A DNA stretch of 64,000 nucleotides from Shinella sp032095155 (GCF_049199905.1 NZ_JBLZPK010000032.1:62001-126000), one strand, 5' to 3'; positions 8,528 to 16,913 are shown, numbered from the stretch's first letter. Notes: a model not told the origin generated them from the letters alone. Program-made: numbers and translations.

Positions 8528-8890
8528 TCAGCCGATGACCTCGTAACAGATCTTGGCGTGGCCGGCGCCGATCATGCCGATATTGGACGCGGCAGCCTTG
8601 GAGAGATCGAGAACGCGGCCACGGATGAACGGACCGCGATCATTGATGCGCACGACGACGCTGCGGCCGTTGTTGGAATTGGTGACCTTCAGCTTGGTGC
8701 CGAAGCGCAGGCTGCGATGGGCGGCCGTCATGAGGTTGGGGTTCATGCGCTCACCGGAAGCGGTGCGGGAGTGCAGCGCATACCAGGAGGCGCGGCCGCA
8801 ACCGGCTGCCTGGGCATCGGAGAAGGAAACGAAGGAAGAGGAAGCGACGACGAGAGAAGCGAGCGCGAGGCTGGAGAATTTTGACAGCAT
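8528..8890 (-). CDS. rlpA: RlpA-like double-psi beta-barrel septal protein
   Basis: This short (120 residues) secreted protein has a signal peptide to about residue 28 and one RlpA double-psi beta-barrel domain. Key conserved parts are ASWYALHSRTASGE, TAAHRSLRFGTKLKVTN and VRINDRGPF. RlpA-type enzymes cut peptidoglycan strands without peptide side chains at the division septum; no SPOR domain is present, so its septal targeting is unproven. I start at the ATG at 8888-8890, which puts the signal sequence at the N-terminus and has AAGGG about 11 bases upstream. The promoter region holds two GANTC sites. Confidence 0.85.
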   Translation of the reverse strand: MLSKFSSLALASLVVASSSFVSFSDAQAAGCGRASWYALHSRTASGERMNPNLMTAAHRSLRFGTKLKVTNSNNGRSVVVRINDRGPFIRGRVLDLSKAAASNIGMIGAGHAKICYEVIG

Positions 8891-9253
8891 GTATCGTGTG
8901 ACCCTTACGGCGAGTTGCGGAAATCCCCTGTGATTGATCGCCCTATGAGGAAGCAAAAATGGCAAAAACGTGCCTCAACCGGCCACACTTGCTGTCGAAG
9001 TGCTGCCGGATATACAGTCCATCGCCCGCGATGGATTTTTAATCTTCGTTAACGAGGCCGGAAAGAGTCTTGAGAATCAGTCACTAAACTCATTCGACTT
9101 GTCGCTTGGAATAGTCGTGCAACATTTCCGCAAATTTTCGGAAAAAACTTTCAATATTAGCAGTTGCTGCGCAGGAATTCGGCGGCAAAAATGGGGCAGA
9201 TAAATTTATGGTTGTGCAAAATCGCAAAAGCCGTCTCTTCCGGCCGCACTCCA
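8891..9253. other. 363-base non-coding region upstream of rlpA
   Basis: This AT-rich stretch is the promoter region of rlpA and the 3' flank of the SDR gene. It contains a short hairpin, CCATCG at 9019-9024 pairing with CGATGG at 9029-9034, followed by ATTTTTAAT, which reads as a terminator on the plus strand although no plus-strand gene precedes it. Next come TTAA at 9039 and TTAAC at 9049 (CtrA-like halves, six bases apart rather than seven) and GANTC sites at 9065 and 9074. A 77-codon frame at 8970-9203 has no recognisable features and I do not call it. Confidence 0.5.
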
Positions 9254-10132
9254 CTAGCCCCGCCAGCGCCCGGAAGCCTTGAGCTCGGCGAGCGATTGAC
9301 GGTAGTTCGGGAAGCGGAATTCGAAGCCGGCAGAATGTAGCTTGGCGTTCGAGACGCGCTTGTTCTCCCCGTAGAAAGACCGCGCCATGGGAGAAAGTTC
9401 CGCCGTTTCGAAGGGAATATCGGGCGGGGTCGGCAGGCCCATCAGGCGGGCGGCTTCGGCAACGACGTCCTGCGGCGGGCCGGGCTCGTCGTCGGTGATG
9501 TTCCAGAGGCCGCCGAGACGGTTCTCCGACAGGAACAGCGCGGAGCCGCCGATATCCTCGACGCGGATGCGGTTGAACACCTGATCCTTCTTGATGAGAC
9601 GGCGGGCGCTGCCCTCTTCTACGTTGCGCAACGCATTGCGGCCCGGCCCGTAAATGCCGGCAAGGCGCAGCACGGCGACGGGGATACCCGAGGCCGCGCC
9701 AAAGGCCAGCCAATGGTTCTCCGCTTCCACACGCTCGACGGAGCGGGCGGAGACCGGGTTCAGCGACGTTTCCTCGTCCACCCAGGCACCCTGATGATCG
9801 CCATAGACGCCGACGGTGGAGAGATAACCGGCCCATTCGAGCCGCGGCATCAGGGAAGACAGGGCCGGACTTCCGGCGCGAAACAGCGGATCGCCGTCCT
9901 TGCCCGGTGCGATGGACTGCACGACATGGGTGGCGCGCGCCATGTCGGCAGCGAGGCTTTCTGAAATCGTGCTACCGTCAAAGACGATGGGCGCGATGCC
10001 GAGGGCGCGCAGGCTTTCAGCCTTCTCCGCGGAGCGCGTGGTGCCCGAAACGGTAAAGTCCGCCGTCTTGAAAACCTCACCGATGGCCTTGCCGGAAAAA
10101 CCGGCGCCGAGGATCAGGAGGTGTTTCGTCAT
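9254..10132 (-). CDS. SDR-family NAD(P)-dependent epimerase-like protein
   Basis: This 292-residue protein has an N-terminal Rossmann motif LILGAGFSGKAIG (residues 5-17) and resembles the extended SDR proteins of the YeeZ group. SVERVEAENHWLAFG and VLRLAGIYGPGRNALRNV are the family's central segments; the usual YxxxK pair is not obvious, as in other atypical SDRs. The substrate is unknown. Its start overlaps the queG stop by four bases (ATGA), so it is co-translated with queG, a linkage also common in relatives. Confidence 0.82.
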   Translation of the reverse strand: MTKHLLILGAGFSGKAIGEVFKTADFTVSGTTRSAEKAESLRALGIAPIVFDGSTISESLAADMARATHVVQSIAPGKDGDPLFRAGSPALSSLMPRLEWAGYLSTVGVYGDHQGAWVDEETSLNPVSARSVERVEAENHWLAFGAASGIPVAVLRLAGIYGPGRNALRNVEEGSARRLIKKDQVFNRIRVEDIGGSALFLSENRLGGLWNITDDEPGPPQDVVAEAARLMGLPTPPDIPFETAELSPMARSFYGENKRVSNAKLHSAGFEFRFPNYRQSLAELKASGRWRG

Positions 10133-11268
10133 GGGGTGGCCCTCGCTCTCTTATATTCCGCGCGCACATCCTCGTCCGCGTCGTCAGTCCTTCCTGCCGC
10201 AAATCTTGCGAATTCGGAAGCGTCCATCAGCCGGGAAAGCGCCCATGCGGCCATGCCGCGCACCACGGGGGATGCATCGTCGGCAAGATGGATGCATTGG
10301 GCGACCAGGCTGCGGTCGCCGGAATTGCCGGCGGCGATCAGGACGTTGCGCACGAAGCGGTCGCGGCCGATGCGCTTGACCGGCGAGCCGGAGAAATGGG
10401 CGCGGAAGCCGGGATCGTCGAAGGTCAGGAGATCGGCGAGCGCGGGCGCCTTCAGATCGTCGCGGGCGACGAGCTTCATTTCCGAGGCGCTGGCGGCGAA
10501 CTTGTTCCACGGGCAGGCGGCAAGGCAATCGTCGCAGCCATAGATGCGGTTGCCGATCTTTTCGCGGATGGCGGGGTCGATCGTGCCCTTGTGCTCGATG
10601 GTCAGATAGGAGATGCAGCGGCGCGCATCGATCTTGTAGGGCGCGGGGAAGGCGTCGGTCGGGCAGGCGTCGAGACAGGCGCGGCAGGAGCCGCAATGGT
10701 CGCCCTCCGGCTCGTCCTTATAGAGGTCGGCGGTGGTGAACAGGCTACCGAGGAAGAGCCAGGAGCCGTGCGTGCGGCTGACGAGGTTGGTGTGCTTGCC
10801 CTGCCAGCCGAGGCCGGCGGCGGCGGCGAGCGGCTTTTCCATGACGGGCGCGGTATCGACGAAGACTTTGACATCCGCCCCGCCGCGCGCGGCAAAGCGC
10901 GTGGCGACTTCCTTCAGCCGGCCCTTGATGATGTCGTGATAGTCGCGGTTCTGCGCATAGACGGAGATCGCTGCCTGGTCGGGCCTCTTTAGCACGTCGC
11001 GCGGATCGTGCTCGGGACCGTAGTTCATGGCGAAGACGACGATGGAGCGCACCTCGCCCCACAGCACGCGCGGATCGGCGCGGCGGGCTTGCGTCTCCGC
11101 CATCCACTCCATCGTGCCGTGGTAGCCATTGGAAAGGAAATCGGCGAGGCGGGCGGGGGCCTGCGGAATGGAGTCAGGCCCGGTGATGCGACAAAGATCA
11201 AAACCCTTGTCGGCCGCTTCCGCCTTGATGAAATCGGTCAGGCGGCGCCGGATCTTTTCGTCGCCCGA
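10129..11268 (-). CDS. queG: epoxyqueuosine reductase QueG
   Basis: QueG performs the last step of queuosine synthesis, reducing epoxyqueuosine in tRNA with cobalamin and two [4Fe-4S] clusters. The 379-residue protein has the DUF1730 domain first, then ferredoxin clusters CGSCRACLDACPTDAF (about residue 193) and CDDCLAACPWNKF (about 243), then C-terminal HEAT-like repeats (SPVVRGMAAWALSRL). I start at the ATG at 11266-11268 (MSGDEKIRRR) because the 19 upstream residues in the open frame overlap the glutathione transferase end and are not family-like. It precedes the SDR gene with ATGA overlap. Confidence 0.93.
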   Translation of the reverse strand, partial: SGDEKIRRRLTDFIKAEAADKGFDLCRITGPDSIPQAPARLADFLSNGYHGTMEWMAETQARRADPRVLWGEVRSIVVFAMNYGPEHDPRDVLKRPDQAAISVYAQNRDYHDIIKGRLKEVATRFAARGGADVKVFVDTAPVMEKPLAAAAGLGWQGKHTNLVSRTHGSWLFLGSLFTTADLYKDEPEGDHCGSCRACLDACPTDAFPAPYKIDARRCISYLTIEHKGTIDPAIREKIGNRIYGCDDCLAACPWNKFAASASEMKLVARDDLKAPALADLLTFDDPGFRAHFSGSPVKRIGRDRFVRNVLIAAGNSGDRSLVAQCIHLADDASPVVRGMAAWALSRLMDASEFARFAAGRTDDADEDVRAEYKRARATP

Positions 11269-11281
11269 CATGGCCGCGTCC

Positions 11282-11974
11282 TCAGAAATCGAGGTCCGCA
11301 TAGTGCGAGACCGGGGTGACGCCACGCACGCGCTCGGCCAGCAGCGGGCGGAAGGACGGGCGCGACTTCAGCCGCTGATACCAGTCCTTCGCCTGCGGCG
11401 CGTCCGCCCAGTTGATCTCGCCCATATAGTCGAGCACCGAAAGACAGGCAGCTGCGGCAAGGTCGGCATAGGAGAGACGATCACCGGCGAGATAGGTGCG
11501 CGAGCCGGCAAGCCAGGAGAGATACTTCATGTGCTGGCGGATATTGGCGCGCGAATTGCGCAGCACCTTGCTGTCCGGCGGGCCGCCGCCCTGGTCGGAC
11601 GTCATCTGCAGCTTGAAGATCCGCTCGCGCACCAAGGGGCGCGTCACGTCCTGCTCCATCTTCTGCAGGAACCATTCCGTCAGGCGGCGGATTTCGGCGC
11701 GCTGGAACGGGTCTTCGGCGAGCAGCCGGCGGTCACGCTTCAAAACGCCGTGCGTCTCGTCGAGATATTCCGAGATGATGCTGGCGCCGCAGAGCGCACG
11801 CATGCTGTCATCGACATAGACGGGCAGCGTGCCGGCCGGGTTCAGCGCCAGGAAATCGCGCCGGTTTTCCCAGGGCTGCTCCTCGGCAAGCTCCGTCTGG
11901 AACCCGTATTCCGACAGGATGAGCCGGACGAAGCGGGAGGCGGCGGACATCGGGTGATGATAGAGTGTGGGCAT
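11282..11974 (-). CDS. glutathione S-transferase family protein
   Basis: This 230-residue cytosolic GST has an N-terminal thioredoxin-like domain (LYHHPMSAASRFVRLILSEYG, key residues YHHPMSAASRFVR) and a helical C-terminal domain ending with the conserved YLAGDRLSYADLAAAACL. The start at MPTLYHH is set by the GST fold; the frame stays open for 187 codons further upstream, across the 5' flank and beginning of uppP on the other strand, and that extension is not real. It lies 13 bases upstream of queG. The xenobiotic or metabolic substrate is unknown. Confidence 0.88.
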   Translation of the reverse strand: MPTLYHHPMSAASRFVRLILSEYGFQTELAEEQPWENRRDFLALNPAGTLPVYVDDSMRALCGASIISEYLDETHGVLKRDRRLLAEDPFQRAEIRRLTEWFLQKMEQDVTRPLVRERIFKLQMTSDQGGGPPDSKVLRNSRANIRQHMKYLSWLAGSRTYLAGDRLSYADLAAAACLSVLDYMGEINWADAPQAKDWYQRLKSRPSFRPLLAERVRGVTPVSHYADLDF

Positions 11975-12161
11975 TCGGGCTGCTTTGCTGATCTTGCGGA
12001 AGGAGCTTTGCCGGGCCTGTCGCTTCGTTGGGAGCTGATTTGGTCGCGGCTGATTTGACGAACCTATAGAAATTTGGTGGTACAAACACAAGCGAATCGG
12101 GCTTTTTGCCGTACGCCTGCTTCGTATCATGCCTTCCTTTCCCAATTCCCAAGGAACCTTC

Positions 12162-12968
12162 ATGGCAGACCAGTCTATCGTCAGCGCCCTCATTCTCGGT
12201 CTTATCGAGGGCCTGACCGAATTCATCCCGGTGTCTTCCACCGCCCATGTCGTGCTGGCGCAGCATTTCCTCGGCTTCAAGTCACCGGGCAACGCCTTCG
12301 CCGTCCTGATCCAGCTCGGGGCCATTCTCGCCATTCTCTCGGTGTATTTCTCCAAGCTCCTGGGTATCGCGCTCTCGCTGCCGTCGAGCCCGCAATCGCG
12401 CCGCTTCGTGCTGTCCATCCTGCTTGCGTTCCTGCCGGCGGCCGTCATCGGCGCGCTCGCGCATGATTTCATCAAGACGGTGCTGTTCGAAACGCCGATG
12501 CTGATCTGTATCGTCCTGATCGTCGGCGGCATCATTCTCTATGTGGTGGACCGGTTGCCGCTCACGCCGCGTTATACGGATGTCATGCAGTATCCGCCAT
12601 CGCTCGCCTTCAAGATCGGTCTCTGCCAGTGCCTGGCCATGATCCCCGGCACCTCGCGCTCGGGTGCGACCATCGCCGGCGCACTGCTGATGGGCACCGA
12701 CAAGCGGTCTGCTGCGGAATTCTCGTTCTTCCTGGCGATGCCCACCATGGTCGGCGCTTTCGCGCTCGATCTTTACAAGAATCGCGATGCGCTCTCGTCC
12801 GATGACTTCGTGATCATCGGCGTCGGCTTCATCGCCGCCTTCGTGGCGGGCCTCTTCGTCGTGCGCTCGCTGCTCGACTTCGTGTCGCGCCGCGGCTTCA
12901 CGCTGTTCGCCATCTGGCGCATCGTCGTGGGCACGCTGGGCCTGATCGCCCTTCTGATCTGGGGTTGA
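12162..12968 (+). CDS. uppP: undecaprenyl-diphosphatase UppP (BacA)
   Basis: This 268-residue inner-membrane enzyme dephosphorylates undecaprenyl diphosphate, recycling the lipid carrier for peptidoglycan and O-antigen. The two signature regions are EGLTEFIPVSSTAH (residues 15-28) and the PGTSRSGATIAGAL segment (about 163-176). Eight hydrophobic segments are present, as in the family. The start is the ATG at 12162 with AAGGA six bases upstream; an earlier in-frame ATG at 12129 is less likely. A GC hairpin follows the stop. Confidence 0.95.
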   Translation: MADQSIVSALILGLIEGLTEFIPVSSTAHVVLAQHFLGFKSPGNAFAVLIQLGAILAILSVYFSKLLGIALSLPSSPQSRRFVLSILLAFLPAAVIGALAHDFIKTVLFETPMLICIVLIVGGIILYVVDRLPLTPRYTDVMQYPPSLAFKIGLCQCLAMIPGTSRSGATIAGALLMGTDKRSAAEFSFFLAMPTMVGAFALDLYKNRDALSSDDFVIIGVGFIAAFVAGLFVVRSLLDFVSRRGFTLFAIWRIVVGTLGLIALLIWG

Positions 12969-12970
12969 AG

Positions 12971-12993
12971 GACCGGCTTCGGCCGGTCTCTTC
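12971..12993 (+). terminator. probable uppP terminator hairpin
   Basis: GACCGGC (12971-12977) pairs with GCCGGTC (12982-12988) around a stable TTCG tetraloop, starting three bases after the uppP stop, followed by TCTTC. The U-tract is weak, so read-through is possible. Confidence 0.5.
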
Positions 12994-13007
12994 AGACTGG
13001 CCGGGGC

Positions 13008-13412
13008 CTACTTGACCGAAGCGGTCGTGCACGGATCGACGCCGTACGCCGGCGAGCAGCCGTGCTTGCNNNNNNNNNNNNNNNNNNNNNNNNNNNNNNN
13101 NNNNNNNNNNNNNNNNNNNNNNNNNNNNNNNNNNNNNNNNNNNNNNNNNNNNNNNNNNNNNNNNNNNNNNNNNNNNNNNNNNNNNNNNNNNNNNNNNNNN
13201 NNNNNNNNNNNNNNNNNNNNNNNNNNNNNNNNNNNNNNNNNNNNNNNNNNNNNNNNNNNNNNNNNNNNNNNNNNNNNNNNNNNNNNNNNNNNNNNNNNNN
13301 NNNNNNNNNNNNNNNNNNNNNNNNNNNNNNNNNNNNNNNNNNNNNNNNNNNNNNNNNNNNNNNNNNNNNNNNNNNNNNNNNNNNNNNNNNNNNNNNNNNN
13401 NNNNGTTTTCAT
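13008..13412 (-). CDS. small cysteine-containing protein interrupted by an assembly gap
   Basis: Only the two ends are readable. The minus-strand frame opens with ATGAAA at 13412 and closes with ..KHGCSPAYGVDPCTTASVK and a stop at 13008; the 335 Ns between are in frame if the gap length is exact (134 residues). The C-terminal tail, with cysteines in GCSPAYGVDPC, looks like a small secreted protein of unknown function, and MK at the start would suit a signal peptide. No domain can be named. The gene ends 39 bases from the uppP stop, convergent to it. Confidence 0.4.
   Translation of the reverse strand: MKXXXXXXXXXXXXXXXXXXXXXXXXXXXXXXXXXXXXXXXXXXXXXXXXXXXXXXXXXXXXXXXXXXXXXXXXXXXXXXXXXXXXXXXXXXXXXXXXXXXXXXXXXXXXXXXXXKHGCSPAYGVDPCTTASVK
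13070..13404. other. assembly gap (335 N)
   Basis: The bases are undetermined. The gap removes most of the small minus-strand gene above. Whether 335 is a measured or nominal length is not known. Confidence 0.99.
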
Positions 13413-13427
13413 ATCCGGAAAAGCGGC

Positions 13428-14408
13428 TCAGGCGGTCTTATCGACCTTCGTGAACTGGCCCTGCACCCGGTAGCGCACGAGATAGCTCGGCAGGATCGCC
13501 TCTGCGAGAACCGGCTCGATACCCATGGCATCCAGCGTGCGGCCTTCTTTGCGGGCAGCGTCGGAAACGATGTTGTCGGCGCGCAGCAGCGTCACCTGAT
13601 CGGATGTGAGCGGCGGTTGGACGAAGGGAATGAGCGAGGCAACGGAGCCGATCAGCGAGGCAATGCCGAAGGGCAGCGGCACGAGCGGGTTCTTGCGGTC
13701 GGTGACGCGCAGCATCAGCTCGAGACACTGGCGGAAGCTCAAGACCTCGGGGCCGCCGAGTTCATAGACGCGGCTGGGCTCGATTGCGCCATCCACCGAG
13801 CGGGCGACCGCTTCGGCGACATCGGCGACATAGACGGGCTGGAATTTCGTATGGCCGCCGCCGACGAGCGGCAGGACGGGTGCATAGCGCGCCATGGTGG
13901 CGAATTTGTTGAAGAAGCCGTCCTCCGGGCCGAACACGATGGAGGGGCGCAGGATCACGGCATCCGGCACGGTGCGCAGCACGGCCGCTTCGCCGCGCGC
14001 CTTGGTGCGGGCATAGCTGGAGCCGGAGTTTTCATCCGCGCCGATGGCCGAGATATGCGTGAGCTTCGCGCCGACGCTGCGGGCGGCTTCCGCCACGGCG
14101 CGGGCGCCAAAATCCTGCACGGCGTCGAAGGTGTTGCGGCCGGCTTCGAACAGCACGCCGACGCAGTTGATGACATGGTCGGAGCCCTCGACGGCGCGAT
14201 CGACCGACTGGCGGTAGCGCAGGTTCGCCTGGACGAAAGAGATCTGGCCGACGCCGCCGATCGGCTGCAGGAAGCCGGCGAGATCGGGACGGCGCACGGC
14301 GACGCGGATGCGGTAGCCGCGGCGCGCCAAGGCGCGCACCACATGACGTCCGACGAAGCCCGAGCCGCCGAAGACGGTGACGAGCGGCGGAAGGTTGGAC
14401 AAGGTCAT
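13428..14408 (-). CDS. complex I NDUFA9-like NAD(P)H-binding protein
   Basis: This 326-residue atypical SDR protein is similar to the NDUFA9 accessory subunit of mitochondrial complex I. It has the Rossmann motif VTVFGGSGFVGRHVV (about residues 10-24), LTHISAIGAD and YARTKARGEAAV (active-site Tyr and Lys), and FGPEDGFFNKFA. In alphaproteobacteria the free protein is thought to bind NADPH; a link to complex I or to quinone metabolism is inferred. I start at MTLSNLPPLV, 18 residues inside the longest frame, because the glycine-rich motif then sits at its usual distance. Confidence 0.85.
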   Translation of the reverse strand: MTLSNLPPLVTVFGGSGFVGRHVVRALARRGYRIRVAVRRPDLAGFLQPIGGVGQISFVQANLRYRQSVDRAVEGSDHVINCVGVLFEAGRNTFDAVQDFGARAVAEAARSVGAKLTHISAIGADENSGSSYARTKARGEAAVLRTVPDAVILRPSIVFGPEDGFFNKFATMARYAPVLPLVGGGHTKFQPVYVADVAEAVARSVDGAIEPSRVYELGGPEVLSFRQCLELMLRVTDRKNPLVPLPFGIASLIGSVASLIPFVQPPLTSDQVTLLRADNIVSDAARKEGRTLDAMGIEPVLAEAILPSYLVRYRVQGQFTKVDKTA

Positions 14409-14527
14409 ATGGCTGCTCCTGAAGAACATTGTCGGTAGGTAGCGCCTACATAGCCCAAACAACCGGCAAGGTGAAGCGCGGCGAAGCGTCTCTTTTGCCG
14501 GTTTTGCGAGGCTTCTGCGCGTGTGGG

Positions 14528-14815
14528 TCAGAGACCTTCGACGACCACCATTTCCGCGTCGGCCACTTCCTGGCGGATGGCGGCGGCGATCTGGTATTCC
14601 GGCGAGTTGTAACAGTCGACGGCGGCCTGCAGGGAGGGGAACTCGATGATCACGTTGCGGGCGCGCACGCGGCCTTCCAGCTGCGCATAGGCGCCGCCGC
14701 GGGCGACGAAGTTCGCGCCGTATTTCTCGAAGGCCGGCTTGGCGGCGGCGACATAATCCTTGTAGCGTTCGGGGTCACGCACATCGACCTGTGCAATCCA
14801 GTAGCCCTTGGGCAT
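14528..14815 (-). CDS. DUF1330 domain protein
   Basis: This 95-residue protein consists of one DUF1330 domain with a ferredoxin-like dimeric alpha-beta barrel fold. Typical parts are WIAQVDVRDPERYKDY near the start and the ARNVIIEFPSLQAAVDCYNS segment (given as NVIIEFPS and AVDCYNSPEYQ). The function of the family is not established. It lies 17 bases downstream of pyrF on the same strand, a linkage seen in other rhizobia, which suggests cotranscription but no specific role. Confidence 0.85.
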   Translation of the reverse strand: MPKGYWIAQVDVRDPERYKDYVAAAKPAFEKYGANFVARGGAYAQLEGRVRARNVIIEFPSLQAAVDCYNSPEYQIAAAIRQEVADAEMVVVEGL

Positions 14816-14832
14816 GTCTCACTTCCTCTCTG

Positions 14833-15531
14833 TTATGCTTGCAGCGCGCCGTCCATCTCGGCAAGGATCGCTTTCGTCGCAGCGAGCGGGTCGTCGGCCT
14901 TGACGATGGGGCGGGCGACGACGAGATGGCTGGAGCCAGCCTTCAGCGCGTCGGCCGGCGTCATCACGCGCTTCTGGTCGCCGAGCTCGGCGCCCGCCGG
15001 GCGGATGCCGGGGGTCACGATCGCCATGTCGGCACCGACGATTTTCCGCACGGCCTTGGCTTCCTCGGCGGAACAGACGACGCCGCCCATGCCGGCGATG
15101 CGCGCCTGTTCGGCGCGGCGCAGAACGAGTGTGTGCGGATCGTATTCATAGCCGGCGTCGATGACGTCCTTGGCATCCATGGAGGTGAGCACGGTCACGC
15201 CGAGCAGGCAGAGGTCGGAGCCTTTCGCGGCGGAGACGGCGGCGGCCATGGCCTTCGGATAGGCGTGCAGGGTGAGCATGGACATGCCCATCTTAACGAT
15301 GTTCTCGACGCCCTTCGCCACCGTGTTGTCGATGTCGAGCAGCTTCATGTCGAGGAAGACCTTCTTGCCGTCCTTGGCAAGGTCGCGGGCGAATTCCAGT
15401 CCGCCGGCAAAGACCAGCTGGTAGCCGATCTTGTAGAAGAGGGCGGTGTCACCCAATGTCCGGACTACCTTTTCCGCCTCCGCGATGGTCGGTACATCGA
15501 GGCCAACGATCAGGCGGTCGCGCGCGGACAT
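14833..15531 (-). CDS. pyrF: orotidine 5'-phosphate decarboxylase
   Basis: PyrF makes UMP from OMP, the last step of pyrimidine synthesis. The 232-residue protein has the N-terminal LIVGLDVPT, the catalytic FLDMKLLDIDNTV (Asp-x-Lys-x-x-Asp-Ile) near residue 60, and the phosphate-binding TPGIRPAGAE near 180. I start at the ATG at 15529-15531 (MSARDRL); the frame extends 46 residues further, overlapping the phosphatase gene, and that part is unlike the family. The phosphatase stop is only two bases upstream, so the genes are likely cotranscribed. Confidence 0.95.
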   Translation of the reverse strand: MSARDRLIVGLDVPTIAEAEKVVRTLGDTALFYKIGYQLVFAGGLEFARDLAKDGKKVFLDMKLLDIDNTVAKGVENIVKMGMSMLTLHAYPKAMAAAVSAAKGSDLCLLGVTVLTSMDAKDVIDAGYEYDPHTLVLRRAEQARIAGMGGVVCSAEEAKAVRKIVGADMAIVTPGIRPAGAELGDQKRVMTPADALKAGSSHLVVARPIVKADDPLAATKAILAEMDGALQA

Positions 15532-15533
15532 GG

Positions 15534-16115
15534 TCAAAACCCTTTCCAAGATTCCATTGCCGTCCAGTCGCATGTGACGGCGCGGGCCGCAAGCCGGAAT
15601 GCAAAAAGATTGCCGCCGCCGGCCGGCTGGTCGCCATCGCGGGCAATCGGTTTGCCCAGGAGATGGCATTTCAAGAGCGTGCCGACGCCGCCGTGGCCGA
15701 CGAAGGCGATGGGCACGTTCGGATCATGGTTTGCCAGTAGCCGCTCGACCGCCGCGACGATGCGCGTCTGCGCATCCGCCGCCCGCTCCCAGCCTTTGAA
15801 GCTCTCCTGCGGGTGCGCGAAAAACCAGTTGGCGGCGTCTTCGAAGGCATCGGGCGGCAGGAAGCCGGTGGCGGAGCGATCGTTCTCGCCCATGGCGTGA
15901 TCGGTTTCGACCGAAATCCTTCCGGCAGAGAGGATATCGGCAGTTTCGATTGCCTTGCGTTCGGCGCTTGCCACGAAGCGGGCGATTTCCTTCGCCCAGT
16001 CCGCAGACGCGGCAAGCGACGCCCGTTCTCGGCCGCGTTCTGAAAGCCCCCAGTCGGGCACCAGCACGGCCGGGTCGATCCGGACCTGCGGATGGGTAAT
16101 GTAGAGCGCGTACAT
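15534..16115 (-). CDS. histidine-phosphatase superfamily protein, atypical RHG motif
   Basis: This 193-residue protein has the fold of the phosphoglycerate mutase-like histidine phosphatases. The expected RHG near the N-terminus reads THP (YITHPQVRIDP, residues 5-15), keeping the histidine but not the arginine and glycine; the second catalytic His is in FVGHGGVG. WGLSERGR and ERKAIETADIL match the conserved arginine/glutamate regions. It may be a phosphatase with altered substrate binding. It lies between pmtA and pyrF in one direction. Confidence 0.75.
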   Translation of the reverse strand: MYALYITHPQVRIDPAVLVPDWGLSERGRERASLAASADWAKEIARFVASAERKAIETADILSAGRISVETDHAMGENDRSATGFLPPDAFEDAANWFFAHPQESFKGWERAADAQTRIVAAVERLLANHDPNVPIAFVGHGGVGTLLKCHLLGKPIARDGDQPAGGGNLFAFRLAARAVTCDWTAMESWKGF

Positions 16116-16124
16116 GGCCGCACC

Positions 16125-16727
16125 TCAATGGGTGCGGCGATAGGTCCACAGCTGCGCCGGCGGGATGTTGCGCACGACGAAATCGTAATGGCTGATCTGG
16201 TAGCGGTCCGGCATGGCGACGACGGGCGAGAGCGGCCCATAGGAAATCTGCATCACGGGCCGGCCGACGGGAATGCGCGACAGGAGATTCTCGATCATCG
16301 ACACGCGCATATGCATCGGGAAATTCAGGAGCGGCACGGCGGAGACGACGCTGTCGAAGGTCGTGTCGCGCAGTTCGCCGAGCGTTTTATCGAGATCGAA
16401 GGCATCGCCGTTGATGAAATTGACGCCGTCGAAGCGGGCGACGAGGTGGTTGTAGAAATCCGTCGAGAATTCGATGGAGGTCAGCTTTTCCGGAGCAAGG
16501 CCGGTTTCCAGGATCGCCTTGGTGATCACGCCCGTGCCGGGACCGAGTTCCAGAACGGGAAGGCCGGACTTGGGGTTTACGACGCTCGCCATGCGGCGCG
16601 CGGTGATCGAGGAGGTGGGGATGATCGAGCCGACGGCCCGCGTATTGCTCATCCAGCCCTTGAAGAAGCGGATTTCGTCGCCGAACTTCCTGCCGAGCCG
16701 TTCCTTGACCTTCACGCGCAACGTCAT
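16125..16727 (-). CDS. pmtA: phosphatidylethanolamine N-methyltransferase (Sinorhizobium type)
   Basis: PmtA methylates membrane phosphatidylethanolamine three times to phosphatidylcholine. This 200-residue protein closely follows the Sinorhizobium enzyme: LGRKFGDEIRFFKGW at the start, GSIIPTSSITARRMA, and SAM motif I VLELGPGTGVITKAILE. Phosphatidylcholine is important for plant or animal association in Rhizobiales. I choose the ATG at 16725-16727 (MTLRVKV) because AAGGGGG stands at good spacing before it; an ATG five codons upstream with AGGA is possible. The downstream gene is the histidine phosphatase, nine bases away. Confidence 0.9.
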   Translation of the reverse strand: MTLRVKVKERLGRKFGDEIRFFKGWMSNTRAVGSIIPTSSITARRMASVVNPKSGLPVLELGPGTGVITKAILETGLAPEKLTSIEFSTDFYNHLVARFDGVNFINGDAFDLDKTLGELRDTTFDSVVSAVPLLNFPMHMRVSMIENLLSRIPVGRPVMQISYGPLSPVVAMPDRYQISHYDFVVRNIPPAQLWTYRRTH

Positions 16728-16880
16728 GCCATCCCCCTTCATGGTGTATTTCCTGGCCGGCAGCGGGATTCATTCCCATCCGCGTCGTCGGCCATGGCGA
16801 ATATGTGACGCGGTTTGCGTCAAAAACAAGTCTGATTGCGTCGCCGCATTCAAGTTTCCCCGACATGCGAAAGCGCCTGC

Positions 16881-16913
16881 TTAAAAAAGAACCCGCCGGC
16901 GGCCGGCGGGTTC
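16881..16913 (-). terminator. dnaN rho-independent terminator
   Basis: A perfect 11-base-pair stem, GAACCCGCCGG (16889-16899) with CCGGCGGGTTC (16903-16913) and loop CGG, is followed on the minus strand by TTTTTTAA. It begins 31 bases past the dnaN stop. Confidence 0.9.

Noticed and set aside
8970..9203. 77-codon plus-strand frame upstream of rlpA
   Set aside because: No recognisable features, and its start region falls inside the promoter elements of rlpA.
11975..12535. N-terminal extension of the glutathione transferase
   Set aside because: It would overlap uppP on the other strand, has no GST similarity, and the GST fold begins at MPTLYHH.
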